From an uncultured Treponema sp. (GTDB lineage: Bacteria; Spirochaetota; Spirochaetia; Treponematales; Treponemataceae), in NCBI GenBank assembly GCA_937893155.1, contig CALBGU010000016.1:1-26688 (forward strand): DNA of 26,688 nt, written 5' to 3'. The translations under genes were made by a program, and so were the position numbers. Below are positions 1 to 7,478 of this stretch, one piece after another (positions within the stretch are counted from its first letter, which is position 1; every line of letters starts with the position of its first letter). The notes under the pieces were generated by a model. It was not told where the DNA came from. It did not search any database and saw only the letters and a list, made by a program, of their open reading frames with translations.

Positions 1-115
1 TTGCGCGTAACCTAGGCGCACATTTGCGCGTAGCCTAGGCGCACATTTGCGCGTAACCTAGGCGCACATTTGCGCGTAGCCTAGGCGCACATTTGCGCGT
101 AGCCTAGGCGCAAAT
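1..115. repeat. Tandem repeat, five copies of 23 bp
   Basis: Five head-to-tail 23-bp units start at 1, 24, 47, 70 and 93 and run to the window edge, so the array may continue upstream. Units differ mainly at one position (TAACC or TAGCC, in the order A, G, A, G, G). The core TGCGC-g-TAG-c-CTA-g-GCGCA is almost a perfect dyad: two arms of five and three bases separated by one mismatch around a central C. It could be a multiplied terminator stem, a dimeric-protein site, or a variable-number repeat. Function is not known. Confidence 0.95.
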
Positions 116-120
116 TTTTT
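91..120 (+). terminator. Terminator-like last unit of the 23-bp array
   Basis: In the last repeat copy the arms extend to ATTTGCGC and GCGCAAAT and are followed by a run of T, giving a stem plus U-tract on the plus strand. Earlier copies lack the T-run. It may end transcription of a gene left of the window. The inner TAG/CTA triplets can also pair, leaving a very small loop. Confidence 0.5.
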
Positions 121-183
121 GTGCACTTGAAAGAGAGTGCTTGACGGCTGAAAAATAGTTTATAAAAGCAAAGCGGAGGAGTT

Positions 184-1455
184 ATGGACGATATAATAAA
201 AATCGTGTTTCCAGTGATTGCCATTATGGCGCTAGTGGGCGTGGTGGGTTTTTTTGCCTCTTCAGAAACGGCGTTCTTGAGCTTGCAGCGCGTTACGGTG
301 CGCCAGCTCCTCAAGGAAAAACCCGTGAGCGCGGCGGCTTTGCGCATTGCGTGGCTCAAAGACAACACCGACCGTCTGATTACCCTTGTGCTTATCGGCA
401 TCAATTTTACGACTACGCTGGCATCTTCTCTCGCGACTGCGTTTGCGGCGAGTTTGGCGGGGAGCGCGGGCGCAACTTATGCCACGGTGATTATGTCGGT
501 GGTGCTCATCATCTTTGGCGAAATCGTGCCGAAGACAATCGCAGCGAATAAAACGGTCTCGACGGCAAAATGGGAAAGCGCACCGCTCATCTTTCTGCAA
601 AAAGCGCTGTTCCCTGTCGTGTGGTTTTTCTCGGCAATCTCGAATCTGATAACCGCGCTTGTTTCACGGCTTCTCAAGGAAAATCGACAGATTATCACGG
701 AGGAAGAACTCAAGACGCTTATCGATGTCGGCTCTCGCGAAGGCACGCTGGAGCAGAACGAACGCAAGATGCTTCACCGCATTTTCAAGTTTTCCGACCT
801 TCACGTTCACGATATTTTGCGCCATCGCTCTTTGGTGAAATCCATCAGCGAAGAGGCGAGCTACGACGAGCTTGTGCGGCTGTTTTCAGAAACGGGCTAC
901 TCGTATATCCCCGTCTACAAAGGCGACGCTGAGCATATCACGGGCGTGGTGCGCTACAAGTGGGTGCTGTATGCCAAGCCGAAACGCACGTCAATCGTCC
1001 GCGATTTTATGCGCACGGTGCTGTTTGTGCCAGAAAGTCTGACGGCACTTGAATTGCTGCAGACGTTCAAAAAAGAGCAGCTCAGTTTTGCTGTCGTCCT
1101 TACGGAGCATGGCTCGTTTGCGGGCGTGGCGACGCTGGACGATGTAATGAGGGCGGTGATGGGCAGAGTGAACAGCGATTATGCAACGACGATGTTAAGC
1201 CCAGAAGAGCGGATTCAGATTTTGTCGCAAAACGAGTTTTTGGTGCCGGGCGATATGAAAATCGAGGACGTAAATGCGTCGCTGAACCTTTTGATGAACA
1301 GCGAAAATTATGACACGCTCGGCGGCTGGCTGCTCGAAAAGTTCGGTGCATTGCCGTCTGTGGGCGAAATGCTCAAATGGAACGGCACGCTGTTTGTGAT
1401 TGAAGACCAGTCTCAGCGCCGAATCCTTTCCGTGCGTGTCTGCCTCGGCGCATAA
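184..1455 (+). CDS. CorC/TlyC-like CNNM (DUF21) membrane protein with CBS domains
   Basis: A 423-residue inner-membrane protein of the hemolysin C/CorC family. The N-terminal DUF21 (CNNM) part has hydrophobic segments at about residues 8-25, 60-85, 90-115 and 135-160, with the family signatures SSETAFLSL near residue 27 and GEIVPKTIAA near residue 113. Two CBS motifs follow (about 205-330), then a small C-terminal CorC_HlyC domain (about 345-423). Relatives are linked to Mg2+ or Co2+ efflux or tolerance; the haemolysin name is historical. Start ATG 184 is supported by GGAGGAG two bases upstream. A -35-like TTGACG (141-146) and TATAAA (161-166) lie upstream, but their 14-bp spacing is short. 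It converges with the next gene, with only 9 bp between stops. Confidence 0.9.
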   Translation: MDDIIKIVFPVIAIMALVGVVGFFASSETAFLSLQRVTVRQLLKEKPVSAAALRIAWLKDNTDRLITLVLIGINFTTTLASSLATAFAASLAGSAGATYATVIMSVVLIIFGEIVPKTIAANKTVSTAKWESAPLIFLQKALFPVVWFFSAISNLITALVSRLLKENRQIITEEELKTLIDVGSREGTLEQNERKMLHRIFKFSDLHVHDILRHRSLVKSISEEASYDELVRLFSETGYSYIPVYKGDAEHITGVVRYKWVLYAKPKRTSIVRDFMRTVLFVPESLTALELLQTFKKEQLSFAVVLTEHGSFAGVATLDDVMRAVMGRVNSDYATTMLSPEERIQILSQNEFLVPGDMKIEDVNASLNLLMNSENYDTLGGWLLEKFGALPSVGEMLKWNGTLFVIEDQSQRRILSVRVCLGA

Positions 1456-1464
1456 TTTTTTTTG

Positions 1465-1896
1465 CTATTTGCCTTGAATCCACGCGTCTTTTATTTTTTT
1501 GCTGGCATCGGGGTCTTGCTTGATGTTTTCCACCGCGTTCAGCGCAAACGCAAGAAAGACTGCCAAAAAGAGTGCGGCAAAAAGCACGATGATTATCTTT
1601 TTCGCGCTCAACAGCTGTTGTTTTACGGCGAGAGGCTGCATTTCAGGTTCGGTTGCTACGCTCAAGGCGGGCATTGTGTTCTTGAATGCTTCGGCGATGT
1701 GCTGTTTGAGTTCTGCCAAGCGCGTTTCGTCTGCGGTGCTGTCGCTTGCAAACACGGTATCCACGGCGTTCGAGGCGTTGTTTTTGACAATATCCAGCGA
1801 AGGTCGGTATAGCTCAAAAATCGCTTCGTTGACAGCGGCGAGCATATTTTCAAAAAAGGCTGTTTCAAGATTTTTTTCAGAGCGGCAGTTTGACAC
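1465..1896 (-). CDS. Small membrane protein, possible lipoprotein (start uncertain)
   Basis: A 143-residue product when read from GTG 1896. It has a mostly helical, polar N-terminal half and one strong transmembrane segment (KKIIIVLFAALFLAVFLAF, about residues 99-117), then a charged tail. No family is recognised. The reading frame stays open upstream of the GTG and would encode EKTAALLLLFVSNC, which looks like a lipoprotein signal with Cys as the lipidated residue. That extension has no ATG, GTG or TTG; the best-placed codon is ATC at 1929-1927, directly back-to-back with the ATG of the divergent gene at 1930. No Shine-Dalgarno is visible for the GTG. The minus frame was preferred over a plus-strand frame here because the latter is Ser/Ala-rich and featureless. 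Confidence 0.55.
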   Translation of the reverse strand: MSNCRSEKNLETAFFENMLAAVNEAIFELYRPSLDIVKNNASNAVDTVFASDSTADETRLAELKQHIAEAFKNTMPALSVATEPEMQPLAVKQQLLSAKKIIIVLFAALFLAVFLAFALNAVENIKQDPDASKKIKDAWIQGK

Positions 1897-1929
1897 GAAA
1901 AGCAGTAGCAGAGCAGCCGTTTTTTCGAT

Positions 1930-3072
1930 ATGATAAAGGTTATGTGTGATATAACTTTGAGCGAGCTTCTGGTGCTGTTTATGCTTGCAGTATCATCGAG
2001 CCGCGTGCTTTATTTGCGTCAGGCGCGAATTGATGCGCTGGCTTCTTTGCCGCAAATCGCGTTTTTGATTTCGCTTTTGAACATATACATCTGGGGATTT
2101 TCGCCGCTGGAAATCTGGATTGCAATCGTTGCGTTTTATGCCTTTGTGCTCAATGTGCCGGCGGCGCTGAAAGTCTGGTCGTATCTGTATGTGGATTATT
2201 ACCACCCCGCGTTTCGCGTGTTTTCGCTGTTTGCGTTCTTTTTGTCGATTGCAACAATGGCGGTCGCGCTGATTTTTGCGCCGGTGCGGGTGCAAACGGA
2301 CGGGATTCGCGTAACGGAATACAAATATGCGGGGAAATTCTCCACGGGTTTTAGCCATTCCGCGTCAAAATACGAGCGCGCCGACGCGATTCTGACGGTG
2401 TTTTCGCCAGAGATACAAGATGATTCTGTGGCGTTCCGCGTGGATAACGGAGATGAAGTGCGGGGCACGTTTGCGCTCGGAAAGCCGATTTTGATTTTCT
2501 TGGGCGACAAACGGGCAAGCGTCAAAATGTATCGGCCGTATTTGGAAAAACTCGCGCAGGACGGCTACACGGTCATTGCCGGCGAATTTTTTGCAAGCGA
2601 TATGAAATGGATTTCGGGTGTGCCCGACACGCCGCATTTTCGTCGGTTTGCCGTCAATCTGGCGGACTTAAACGGGTCGTGGGACGTGCAGGCAAAAAAA
2701 GGCAATTTTTCGGGACGATATGTCAAAGAATTCACGATGTTGCTGTATCTTGCCGGCGAGTTTAATGGCGAGCGCAAGCCGTTTTTCCTTATCGGCGACG
2801 AAATGGCTTCCGACGCGCTTTCTCTTGCCGCAGGAATGTACAGCGATGCGATTTCGGGCTTTTTTGATATGACGAGCGTTGCCGCTTATCCCGCGGGGTA
2901 CGGCTTTATTGAGCAGACCGACCCGCTTTTGGCGTTCTTGCACGGACGAAAGCGCGAGAGAGAACTCACGTTGCCGCATTTGCTTGCCGCGCGCACCGAA
3001 GAAAACATTATTTTGGGTTCTGAAATTACGATAGAAGAGAGCGAAACGGAGAACGAAAATGACGCTGAATGA
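1930..3072 (+). CDS. Membrane protein with C-terminal alpha/beta-hydrolase-like domain
   Basis: A 380-residue protein of no recognised family. Hydrophobic segments at about residues 8-26, 38-58, 60-82 and 96-118 are followed by a soluble part. This resembles an alpha/beta-hydrolase core: a strand-turn PILIFLGDKRAS near residue 180, then RPYLEKLAQDGYTVIAGEF, and GDEMAS near residue 289 where a nucleophile elbow (GxSxG) would be expected. The usual serine is not there, so catalysis is doubtful. ATG 1930 has no clear ribosome site; ATG 1942 and ATG 1981 are alternatives. The 3' end overlaps the Nif3 gene by 14 bp, so the two are probably translationally coupled. A highly acidic tail (EESETENENDAE) closes the protein. 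Confidence 0.75.
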   Translation: MIKVMCDITLSELLVLFMLAVSSSRVLYLRQARIDALASLPQIAFLISLLNIYIWGFSPLEIWIAIVAFYAFVLNVPAALKVWSYLYVDYYHPAFRVFSLFAFFLSIATMAVALIFAPVRVQTDGIRVTEYKYAGKFSTGFSHSASKYERADAILTVFSPEIQDDSVAFRVDNGDEVRGTFALGKPILIFLGDKRASVKMYRPYLEKLAQDGYTVIAGEFFASDMKWISGVPDTPHFRRFAVNLADLNGSWDVQAKKGNFSGRYVKEFTMLLYLAGEFNGERKPFFLIGDEMASDALSLAAGMYSDAISGFFDMTSVAAYPAGYGFIEQTDPLLAFLHGRKRERELTLPHLLAARTEENIILGSEITIEESETENENDAE

Positions 3073-3826
3073 ATTGAACGCTTTTTTTAATGGATTTTTG
3101 CATAACGAACAGTATGCCTCGGATATTTCGCGCAATGGGGTGCAAGTGCAGAACTCTGCGCCTGACACAAAACAAATCACGCGCGTGGCTTTTGCCGTTG
3201 ATGCGTGCTTTGAAACAATAGAGCGCACGATTGCGGCACAAGCACAGTTGCTTTTTGTGCATCACGGCATTTTTTGGGGCGGCTGTGACACCGTTACGGG
3301 CACGCATTACAATCGCATTGCCTGTCTTATCAAAAACGACATCGCGCTGTATGCCTCGCACATTCCGCTTGACGCGAATAATCCGTACGGCAACAATTTT
3401 GGTATGGCGTCACGGCTGGGCATAAAAAACGCCGAACCGTTCGGGACGTGGAGAGGAATGACGCTGGGCGCAATCGGGAATCTTGAAGCGCCGCTTAGTG
3501 CCGACGAACTCATCAACAAGGCGTTTCCGAACGGCAATCATTCGCTCCACCTGCTGCCGTTCGGAAAGCCGCTGCTGTCGCGTATCGCCATCATTTCTGG
3601 CGGTGCGGGCGACGACATTGACCAAGCGATTGAAGCGGGTGCCGACGCATTTATCACGGGCGAAATCGGGCACGAGCAATATCACGTTGCTGAGGAAAAC
3701 GGCATTACGGTGATTGCCGGCGGGCATTACGAAACGGAAATGGTGGGCGTGCAACTCGTCAAGGCAAAATTGGAAGCCGAGACCGACGTGGAGGGTGTCT
3801 TCCTCGACGTGCCGACAGGATTGTAA
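3059..3826 (+). CDS. Nif3-like dinuclear metal-centre protein (YbgI/YqfO family)
   Basis: A 255-residue member of the NIF3 family, often annotated as GTP cyclohydrolase I type 2 although the cellular role is unsettled. The metal ligands of the family are visible: His68-His69 in VHHG, His101 and Asp105 in SHIPLD, and His223 and Glu227 in GGHYETE. Known relatives form toroidal hexamers with two metal ions per subunit. The length is that of the short bacterial form without the extra central domain found in some YqfO proteins. The start ATG 3059 lies inside the end of the preceding gene, with CGGAG about seven bases upstream. It converges on the ZIP transporter gene, and no clear terminator hairpin was seen in the 26-bp gap, only a T-run. 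Confidence 0.92.
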   Translation: MTLNELNAFFNGFLHNEQYASDISRNGVQVQNSAPDTKQITRVAFAVDACFETIERTIAAQAQLLFVHHGIFWGGCDTVTGTHYNRIACLIKNDIALYASHIPLDANNPYGNNFGMASRLGIKNAEPFGTWRGMTLGAIGNLEAPLSADELINKAFPNGNHSLHLLPFGKPLLSRIAIISGGAGDDIDQAIEAGADAFITGEIGHEQYHVAEENGITVIAGGHYETEMVGVQLVKAKLEAETDVEGVFLDVPTGL

Positions 3827-3852
3827 TTTTTTTTCGCACTCGTTTGAGACAA

Positions 3853-4626
3853 TCAGCCCAAAAGGGTGTCGAGCAGCATCATCAAAACAAAGCCGAGCGC
3901 AAATGCGATGACTGGCGCATCTCCGCCTTTTCCGCCTGCGCTTTCGGGGAGCAGTTCCTCCACGATGACGTAGACCATTGCTCCCGCCGCAAACGACAAG
4001 AGCCACGGCATTGCCGCCGTGAATGCGCCTGCCAACACTACGGCAAGCGCGCCAAAAATCGGTTCGACCACGCCTGAAAGCGTCCCATACAAAAATGCCT
4101 TGGATTTTGAGCCGCCTGCGCTTTTGAGCGGCAACGACACGATTGCGCCTTCGGGGAAATTTTGAAGCGCAATGCCGAGCGAAAGCGCAAACGCCTCCGC
4201 CGCGCTGACCACGCCGCCCGCCGTCATTCCCGCAAACACCACGCCGACCGCCATTCCTTCGGGGATATTGTGGAGCGTTACCGCGAGGGTGAGCATTGTG
4301 GTGCGCTTGAGTTTTGCGTGCGGTCCTTCGGTGTGCTCAGAGGCGCTGTGCAGGTGCGGCACGGTTCTGTCCATCAGCAAAAGAAATGCGATGCCCGCCA
4401 AAAAGCCCAGCGACGCTAAAAACGGCGAGCCGTCAGATTGGTTTATGGCTGGGAGGAGCAGCGAAAATACCGACGCGCTCATCATAATGCCGCTTGCGAA
4501 GCCCGAGAGCGCGCTTTCGGTGGTGGCGGAAATAGTGTTTTTCAGAAAAAAAACGCACGCCGCGCCAGCCGTTGTGCCCAAAAACGGAATGAGCAGCCCG
4601 AGCGTAATGATTTTGATTTCGTCCAT
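3853..4626 (-). CDS. ZIP-family metal transporter (GufA/ZupT-like)
   Basis: A 257-residue polytopic membrane protein for divalent metal (Zn2+, Fe2+ or Mn2+) uptake. The paired ZIP signatures are present: HNIPEGMAVG in the fourth membrane helix and QNFPEG in the fifth, with Gln in place of the His used by some family members, as in GufA-type proteins. A short His-containing loop (PHLHSASEHTEGPHAK, around residues 90-105) precedes helix four, as is common for metal-sensing loops in this family. ATG 4626 was chosen because a TATAAT box ends six bases upstream; the longer frame from TTG 4662 would run through that promoter. No ribosome-binding site is visible, so the mRNA could be leaderless. Confidence 0.9.
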   Translation of the reverse strand: MDEIKIITLGLLIPFLGTTAGAACVFFLKNTISATTESALSGFASGIMMSASVFSLLLPAINQSDGSPFLASLGFLAGIAFLLLMDRTVPHLHSASEHTEGPHAKLKRTTMLTLAVTLHNIPEGMAVGVVFAGMTAGGVVSAAEAFALSLGIALQNFPEGAIVSLPLKSAGGSKSKAFLYGTLSGVVEPIFGALAVVLAGAFTAAMPWLLSFAAGAMVYVIVEELLPESAGGKGGDAPVIAFALGFVLMMLLDTLLG

Positions 4627-4632
4627 AATTCG

Positions 4633-4662
4633 ATTATACGCACAATCTGCTGTTCTGCGCAA
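4633..4662 (-). promoter_or_regulatory. Sigma-70-type promoter of the ZIP gene, possibly leaderless
   Basis: Reading the minus strand, TTGCGC (4662-4657) is followed after 18 bp by a perfect TATAAT (4638-4633), and the ATG starts six bases later. Transcription would begin at or within a base or two of the start codon. This is a sequence match only. Confidence 0.5.
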
Positions 4663-4708
4663 TTTTTCCGCGATTTTTTATCAATAATGGGCTATGTTAG
4701 GTTTTCGT

Positions 4709-4747
4709 CTGTCATTGCGAACGTGCTTCGGAATCTCTTTTTGACAG
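4709..4747 (+). repeat. Dispersed intergenic repeat, TGTCATTGCGAACG type
   Basis: This 39-bp stretch has inverted ends CTGTCA and TGACAG. Its left part resembles copies at 12418-12433, 13501-13518 and 21321-21355. It lies in the 212-bp gene-free gap 4627-4838, in which nothing else is recognised besides the ZIP promoter. Elements beginning TGTCATTSYGA and running toward GAATCT recur in many bacterial genomes; whether this is a mobile miniature element cannot be told from one window. Confidence 0.6.
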
Positions 4748-4838
4748 CAAAAAGCACTTTGAGCGAGATGCTGAAACGAGTTGAGTATTTTATAAGCATA
4801 CGTTCCGTAACACCACCGATTATTATTCGATTGTTCGG

Positions 4839-5408
4839 TTATTGTTCATAGGTGCGCAGGATATTTTCGGCGGTTTGCAATCGACTTTGGCGCAAATCCA
4901 TTGACTGCTTTACAATGTAGCGGTGCGCCTGTGCTTCGGTCATTCGCAACACCTGCACAAGCACGAGCTTTGCGCGGTCAATCACGCGGATTTCTTGAAT
5001 TTGCTGCTTGAGTTTTTTGTTTTGGTCTTCAATAAAAAGCGAGCGGCGGCGCGACGCATCGAGCAATTTTGCCGAGCGAAAAAAGAAATCGCTGGAAATC
5101 GGCTTTGGTAGCACGAACACGCCTGCGTCTTCTGCGTCTGAGCTTTTGTCAAACAAACGCGATTCGTCTGCGATTAACATAATGCCCGCAGACGAATGTT
5201 CTGCAATGTGAATGGACAGTTCCGTGCCGAACTCGTCGCTCAGCGGCGTGTCGATTATCACCAAGTCAAAATCGCTTTGAGCGATGTATCTTCGCGCCTG
5301 TGCACCGCTTTTTGCGGTGGCAATGCGCGAAAAATGCTGCGATTGCAAAAGAGCTGAAATAATCTGCACTGTGCCCGTATTGTTCGACGCGATAAGCACG
5401 CTGTCCAT
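4839..5408 (-). CDS. ANTAR-domain response regulator (RNA-binding antiterminator)
   Basis: A 189-residue cytoplasmic protein with an N-terminal receiver-like domain (about 1-115), a short coiled coil (about 118-142) and a C-terminal ANTAR domain (about 135-187; pattern IDRAKLVL, LRMTEAQAHRYI, SMDLRQSRLQTAENIL). ANTAR proteins bind paired RNA hairpins and prevent termination. The receiver keeps the phospho-acceptor-like Asp in VIIDTPL and the Lys in LPKP, but the usual N-terminal acidic pair is Ser-Asn (LIASNN), so phosphorylation may be weak or absent. It follows the glutamine synthetase-like gene by 37 bp with GAGG eight bases before ATG, and probably shares its transcript. ANTAR regulators beside glutamine synthetase genes are known in Clostridia. 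No two-hairpin target could be identified in the short gaps of this operon. Confidence 0.9.
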   Translation of the reverse strand: MDSVLIASNNTGTVQIISALLQSQHFSRIATAKSGAQARRYIAQSDFDLVIIDTPLSDEFGTELSIHIAEHSSAGIMLIADESRLFDKSSDAEDAGVFVLPKPISSDFFFRSAKLLDASRRRSLFIEDQNKKLKQQIQEIRVIDRAKLVLVQVLRMTEAQAHRYIVKQSMDLRQSRLQTAENILRTYEQ

Positions 5409-5445
5409 TTTTTCCTCGATTTCTCCTGCGGTGTTTTCGATACAA

Positions 5446-6702
5446 TTAAACGGTGCCGAACTCTGGCTCTTCTGCTTTGAATTCGGTGTACGCCTTAACG
5501 ATTTCCTCTGGCAAAACGGATTTTACAAATTTGCTCTTTGCGGCGGCTTTGCGTGCGCTCTCTGCGTTTTCGGGCAGTGTGCCGTATGTCCACGAGGCTT
5601 CTGCGCGAAGGTCTTCGGCGGCAGGGATAATCGTTTCTTTGTTTTCCACGCCCTCAAGTCCAGCGCGGAGCAGCAGCGCGATTGCCAAATACGGATTGCA
5701 ACTCGGGTCGGCGGCGCGCACTTCAATGTGCTCGTCTTCGCCTGCGGGGAACGGAAGGCGGATAAGCTGCCCGAGTCGGTTCTGCCGAGTCCAGCTCACC
5801 GAAAGCGGCGCGTCGTTGTGCCCAAGGCGGTAATAGCTTGACGGAAGCGGATTGAGGAACGTCGCAATTTCTACAATGCGATTGAGAATTCCTGCCACAA
5901 ATGCGCCTCCCGTCTCGGAGAACGTGCCGCCCTCAAAAATGTTTTTGCCGTCCTTTTTAATCGACAGATTGACGTAAAAGCCGCTGCCGACCGCATTGTC
6001 CACGGGTTTTGGCAAAAATGACGCAAAAAGCCCGTTGTTCGATGCAACCGTTCGCACCACCGTTTTGAATGTGTTGAGATTGTCCGCGGCTTCCACGCCC
6101 TTTGCGGAGCGGAAATCCACCTCGTGCTGTCCGGGACCTGCTTCGTGATAGCTAAACAGCGGCTCAATGCCCATTTTGGAAAGCGTCAAGCAGATTTCGC
6201 GGCGGATATTTTCACCTGCGTCCAGCGGGGCAAGGTCGCAATAGCCTGCGCGGTCGTGCGGCTCGCGGGTTGGATTTCCGTCAAGGTCGCGCTTAAAAAG
6301 ATAGAATTCGCATTTTGTGCCGAATGAACATTCAAAGCCTGCCGCTTCCGCTTTGCTCACGGCTTGAGAAAGCATTGCTCTTGTGTCGCCTTCAAAGGCG
6401 CTTCCGTCGGGGTATTTGATGTTGCAGAAAAAGCGGACAACGCGCCCCTGTTGCGGTCTCCACGGCAAAACGCAGAGCGTGGACGGGTCGGGGATAAGGA
6501 ACAAATCGCTGTACGACATATTAAAAAATCCCCTGACTTCGCTTGCATCGAACGGAATTCCCGTTTTGAATGACTGTTCAAGTTCCTGCGGCTGAATATT
6601 TATCGAGCGTAAATGCCCAAAAATATCCGTAAAAAACAATTTTATGAATCGCACGTCGTTATCTTTGACGTACTGCAAAACTTCACTTTGTGTGTATCCC
6701 AT
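5446..6702 (-). CDS. Glutamine synthetase-like protein (GS type I family, divergent active site)
   Basis: A 418-residue protein alignable along its whole length to type I glutamine synthetase, which joins glutamate and ammonia using ATP. Conserved parts include FTDIFG (residues 24-29), FEGDTR (103-108), HEAGPGQHEVDF (186-197, metal ligands Glu187 and Glu194), SYYRL (289-293) and IEVRAADPSCNPYL (326-339, Glu327). Departures matter: the first Glu of the usual GPE-x-EF motif is Lys130 (GTKCEF), the usual His of GSGMH is Tyr243 (GSGFYVN), and the usual DGSS loop is DASE (52-55). Two ligands of the second metal site thus appear lost. It is about 25 residues shorter than typical clostridial GlnA. 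GAGGAG precedes ATG 6702. It may be a gamma-glutamyl ligase for another amine, a regulatory protein, or a subfamily with a different metal site. Confidence 0.85.
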   Translation of the reverse strand: MGYTQSEVLQYVKDNDVRFIKLFFTDIFGHLRSINIQPQELEQSFKTGIPFDASEVRGFFNMSYSDLFLIPDPSTLCVLPWRPQQGRVVRFFCNIKYPDGSAFEGDTRAMLSQAVSKAEAAGFECSFGTKCEFYLFKRDLDGNPTREPHDRAGYCDLAPLDAGENIRREICLTLSKMGIEPLFSYHEAGPGQHEVDFRSAKGVEAADNLNTFKTVVRTVASNNGLFASFLPKPVDNAVGSGFYVNLSIKKDGKNIFEGGTFSETGGAFVAGILNRIVEIATFLNPLPSSYYRLGHNDAPLSVSWTRQNRLGQLIRLPFPAGEDEHIEVRAADPSCNPYLAIALLLRAGLEGVENKETIIPAAEDLRAEASWTYGTLPENAESARKAAAKSKFVKSVLPEEIVKAYTEFKAEEPEFGTV

Positions 6703-6730
6703 AATTTCTCCTCAAAATATAGTGCCGATG

Positions 6731-7471
6731 TTACGGTTCTTCGGGAAGCGCAGAAAGGCTTTCGGTTTTTTCCGGCTCCTCGCGAAGAATTGCTTGTGAA
6801 AGCGGTTTGTATGCTTCCCATTCATCGCCGATTTTTGCGATGTGCTCTGCCGCAATTTTTGATACAAAATACGCACCTTCTGGGCGCAAATGCGTATTAT
6901 CCTCGCGCCCGTCTGGATATTGCGGGTAGAGACCTGCAGCGAAATTCATAAAAAAACGCAGGCTTTTTTCTTTGCCCTCTGCTTCCAAAAGCACTCGAGT
7001 TTCTCTCTCCATATCCACCGCGGGAACGCCCGCCGTTTTTGCCGCGTCCAACGCCGCCTGAGGATAATCGCCGTGGGATTTTTGAACCCTGCCGCTGTCG
7101 CCAAAATTGCGCCGTGCAATCGACGTAAAAATGACAGGAAGCACGCCTTTTTCTTTTAACCGCTCGCAGAAAAACAAAAGATTTTCCTTGTATTCGCTGT
7201 CTGGCGCGGTGTAGCGCGTTTTGTCCGCCACTTTTTCGTCGTTGTGCCCAAACTGGATTATCGCAAAGTCGCCCGCGCAGGCATTTTTCAAAACCTCCGC
7301 AAATCGATTTTCAGTGATGAAACTTTTGGTTGAACGCCCGTTTTTGGCAAAATTCAAAATCTGGACATCGCTTTTCAAAAATCGCGAAAATTCCTGCACC
7401 CAGCCTGTTTGCGGATAGGTGGAGAAATCGTTGTACTGCATTGTTGAATCGCCCATAAAAATGATACGCAT
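6731..7471 (-). CDS. SGNH/GDSL hydrolase, rhamnogalacturonan acetylesterase-like
   Basis: A 246-residue esterase of the SGNH fold. The four blocks are clear: GDST with nucleophile Ser8, the NG pair in FAKNGRST, GHND, and the catalytic Asp-His in DNTHLRPEG near residue 193. The arrangement GDST, GW, GHND, DNTHL matches the rhamnogalacturonan acetylesterase group (CE12-like), which removes acetyl groups from pectic sugars. No signal peptide is present, so it should act in the cytoplasm on imported oligosaccharides or another acetylated sugar. GAGG six to seven bases before ATG 7471 overlaps the end of glmS, leaving a 7-bp gap, so it is probably cotranscribed. The Pro/Glu-rich last 25 residues look disordered. 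Confidence 0.85.
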   Translation of the reverse strand: MRIIFMGDSTMQYNDFSTYPQTGWVQEFSRFLKSDVQILNFAKNGRSTKSFITENRFAEVLKNACAGDFAIIQFGHNDEKVADKTRYTAPDSEYKENLLFFCERLKEKGVLPVIFTSIARRNFGDSGRVQKSHGDYPQAALDAAKTAGVPAVDMERETRVLLEAEGKEKSLRFFMNFAAGLYPQYPDGREDNTHLRPEGAYFVSKIAAEHIAKIGDEWEAYKPLSQAILREEPEKTESLSALPEEP

Positions 7472-7478
7472 TTTTTCC

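Noticed and set aside
1..115. CRISPR array or replication iterons
   Set aside because: The units are directly adjacent with no spacers, so it is not CRISPR; no replication initiator gene or DnaA-box cluster was seen to support an origin.
141..166. Sigma-70 promoter for the CorC/TlyC-like gene (TTGACG and TATAAA)
   Set aside because: The spacing is 14 bp, too short for a normal promoter, so it was not listed as a feature.
1499..1933. Open plus-strand frame of 144 codons opposite the small membrane protein gene
   Set aside because: It is Ser/Ala-rich with no domain or clear ribosome site, whereas the minus frame encodes a clean membrane helix and a signal-like extension.
4687..4851. Plus-strand frame beginning MGYVRFSSVIANV in the gap before the ANTAR gene
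   Set aside because: It runs through the dispersed repeat and into the 3' end of the ANTAR gene on the other strand, with no ribosome site or recognisable protein character.
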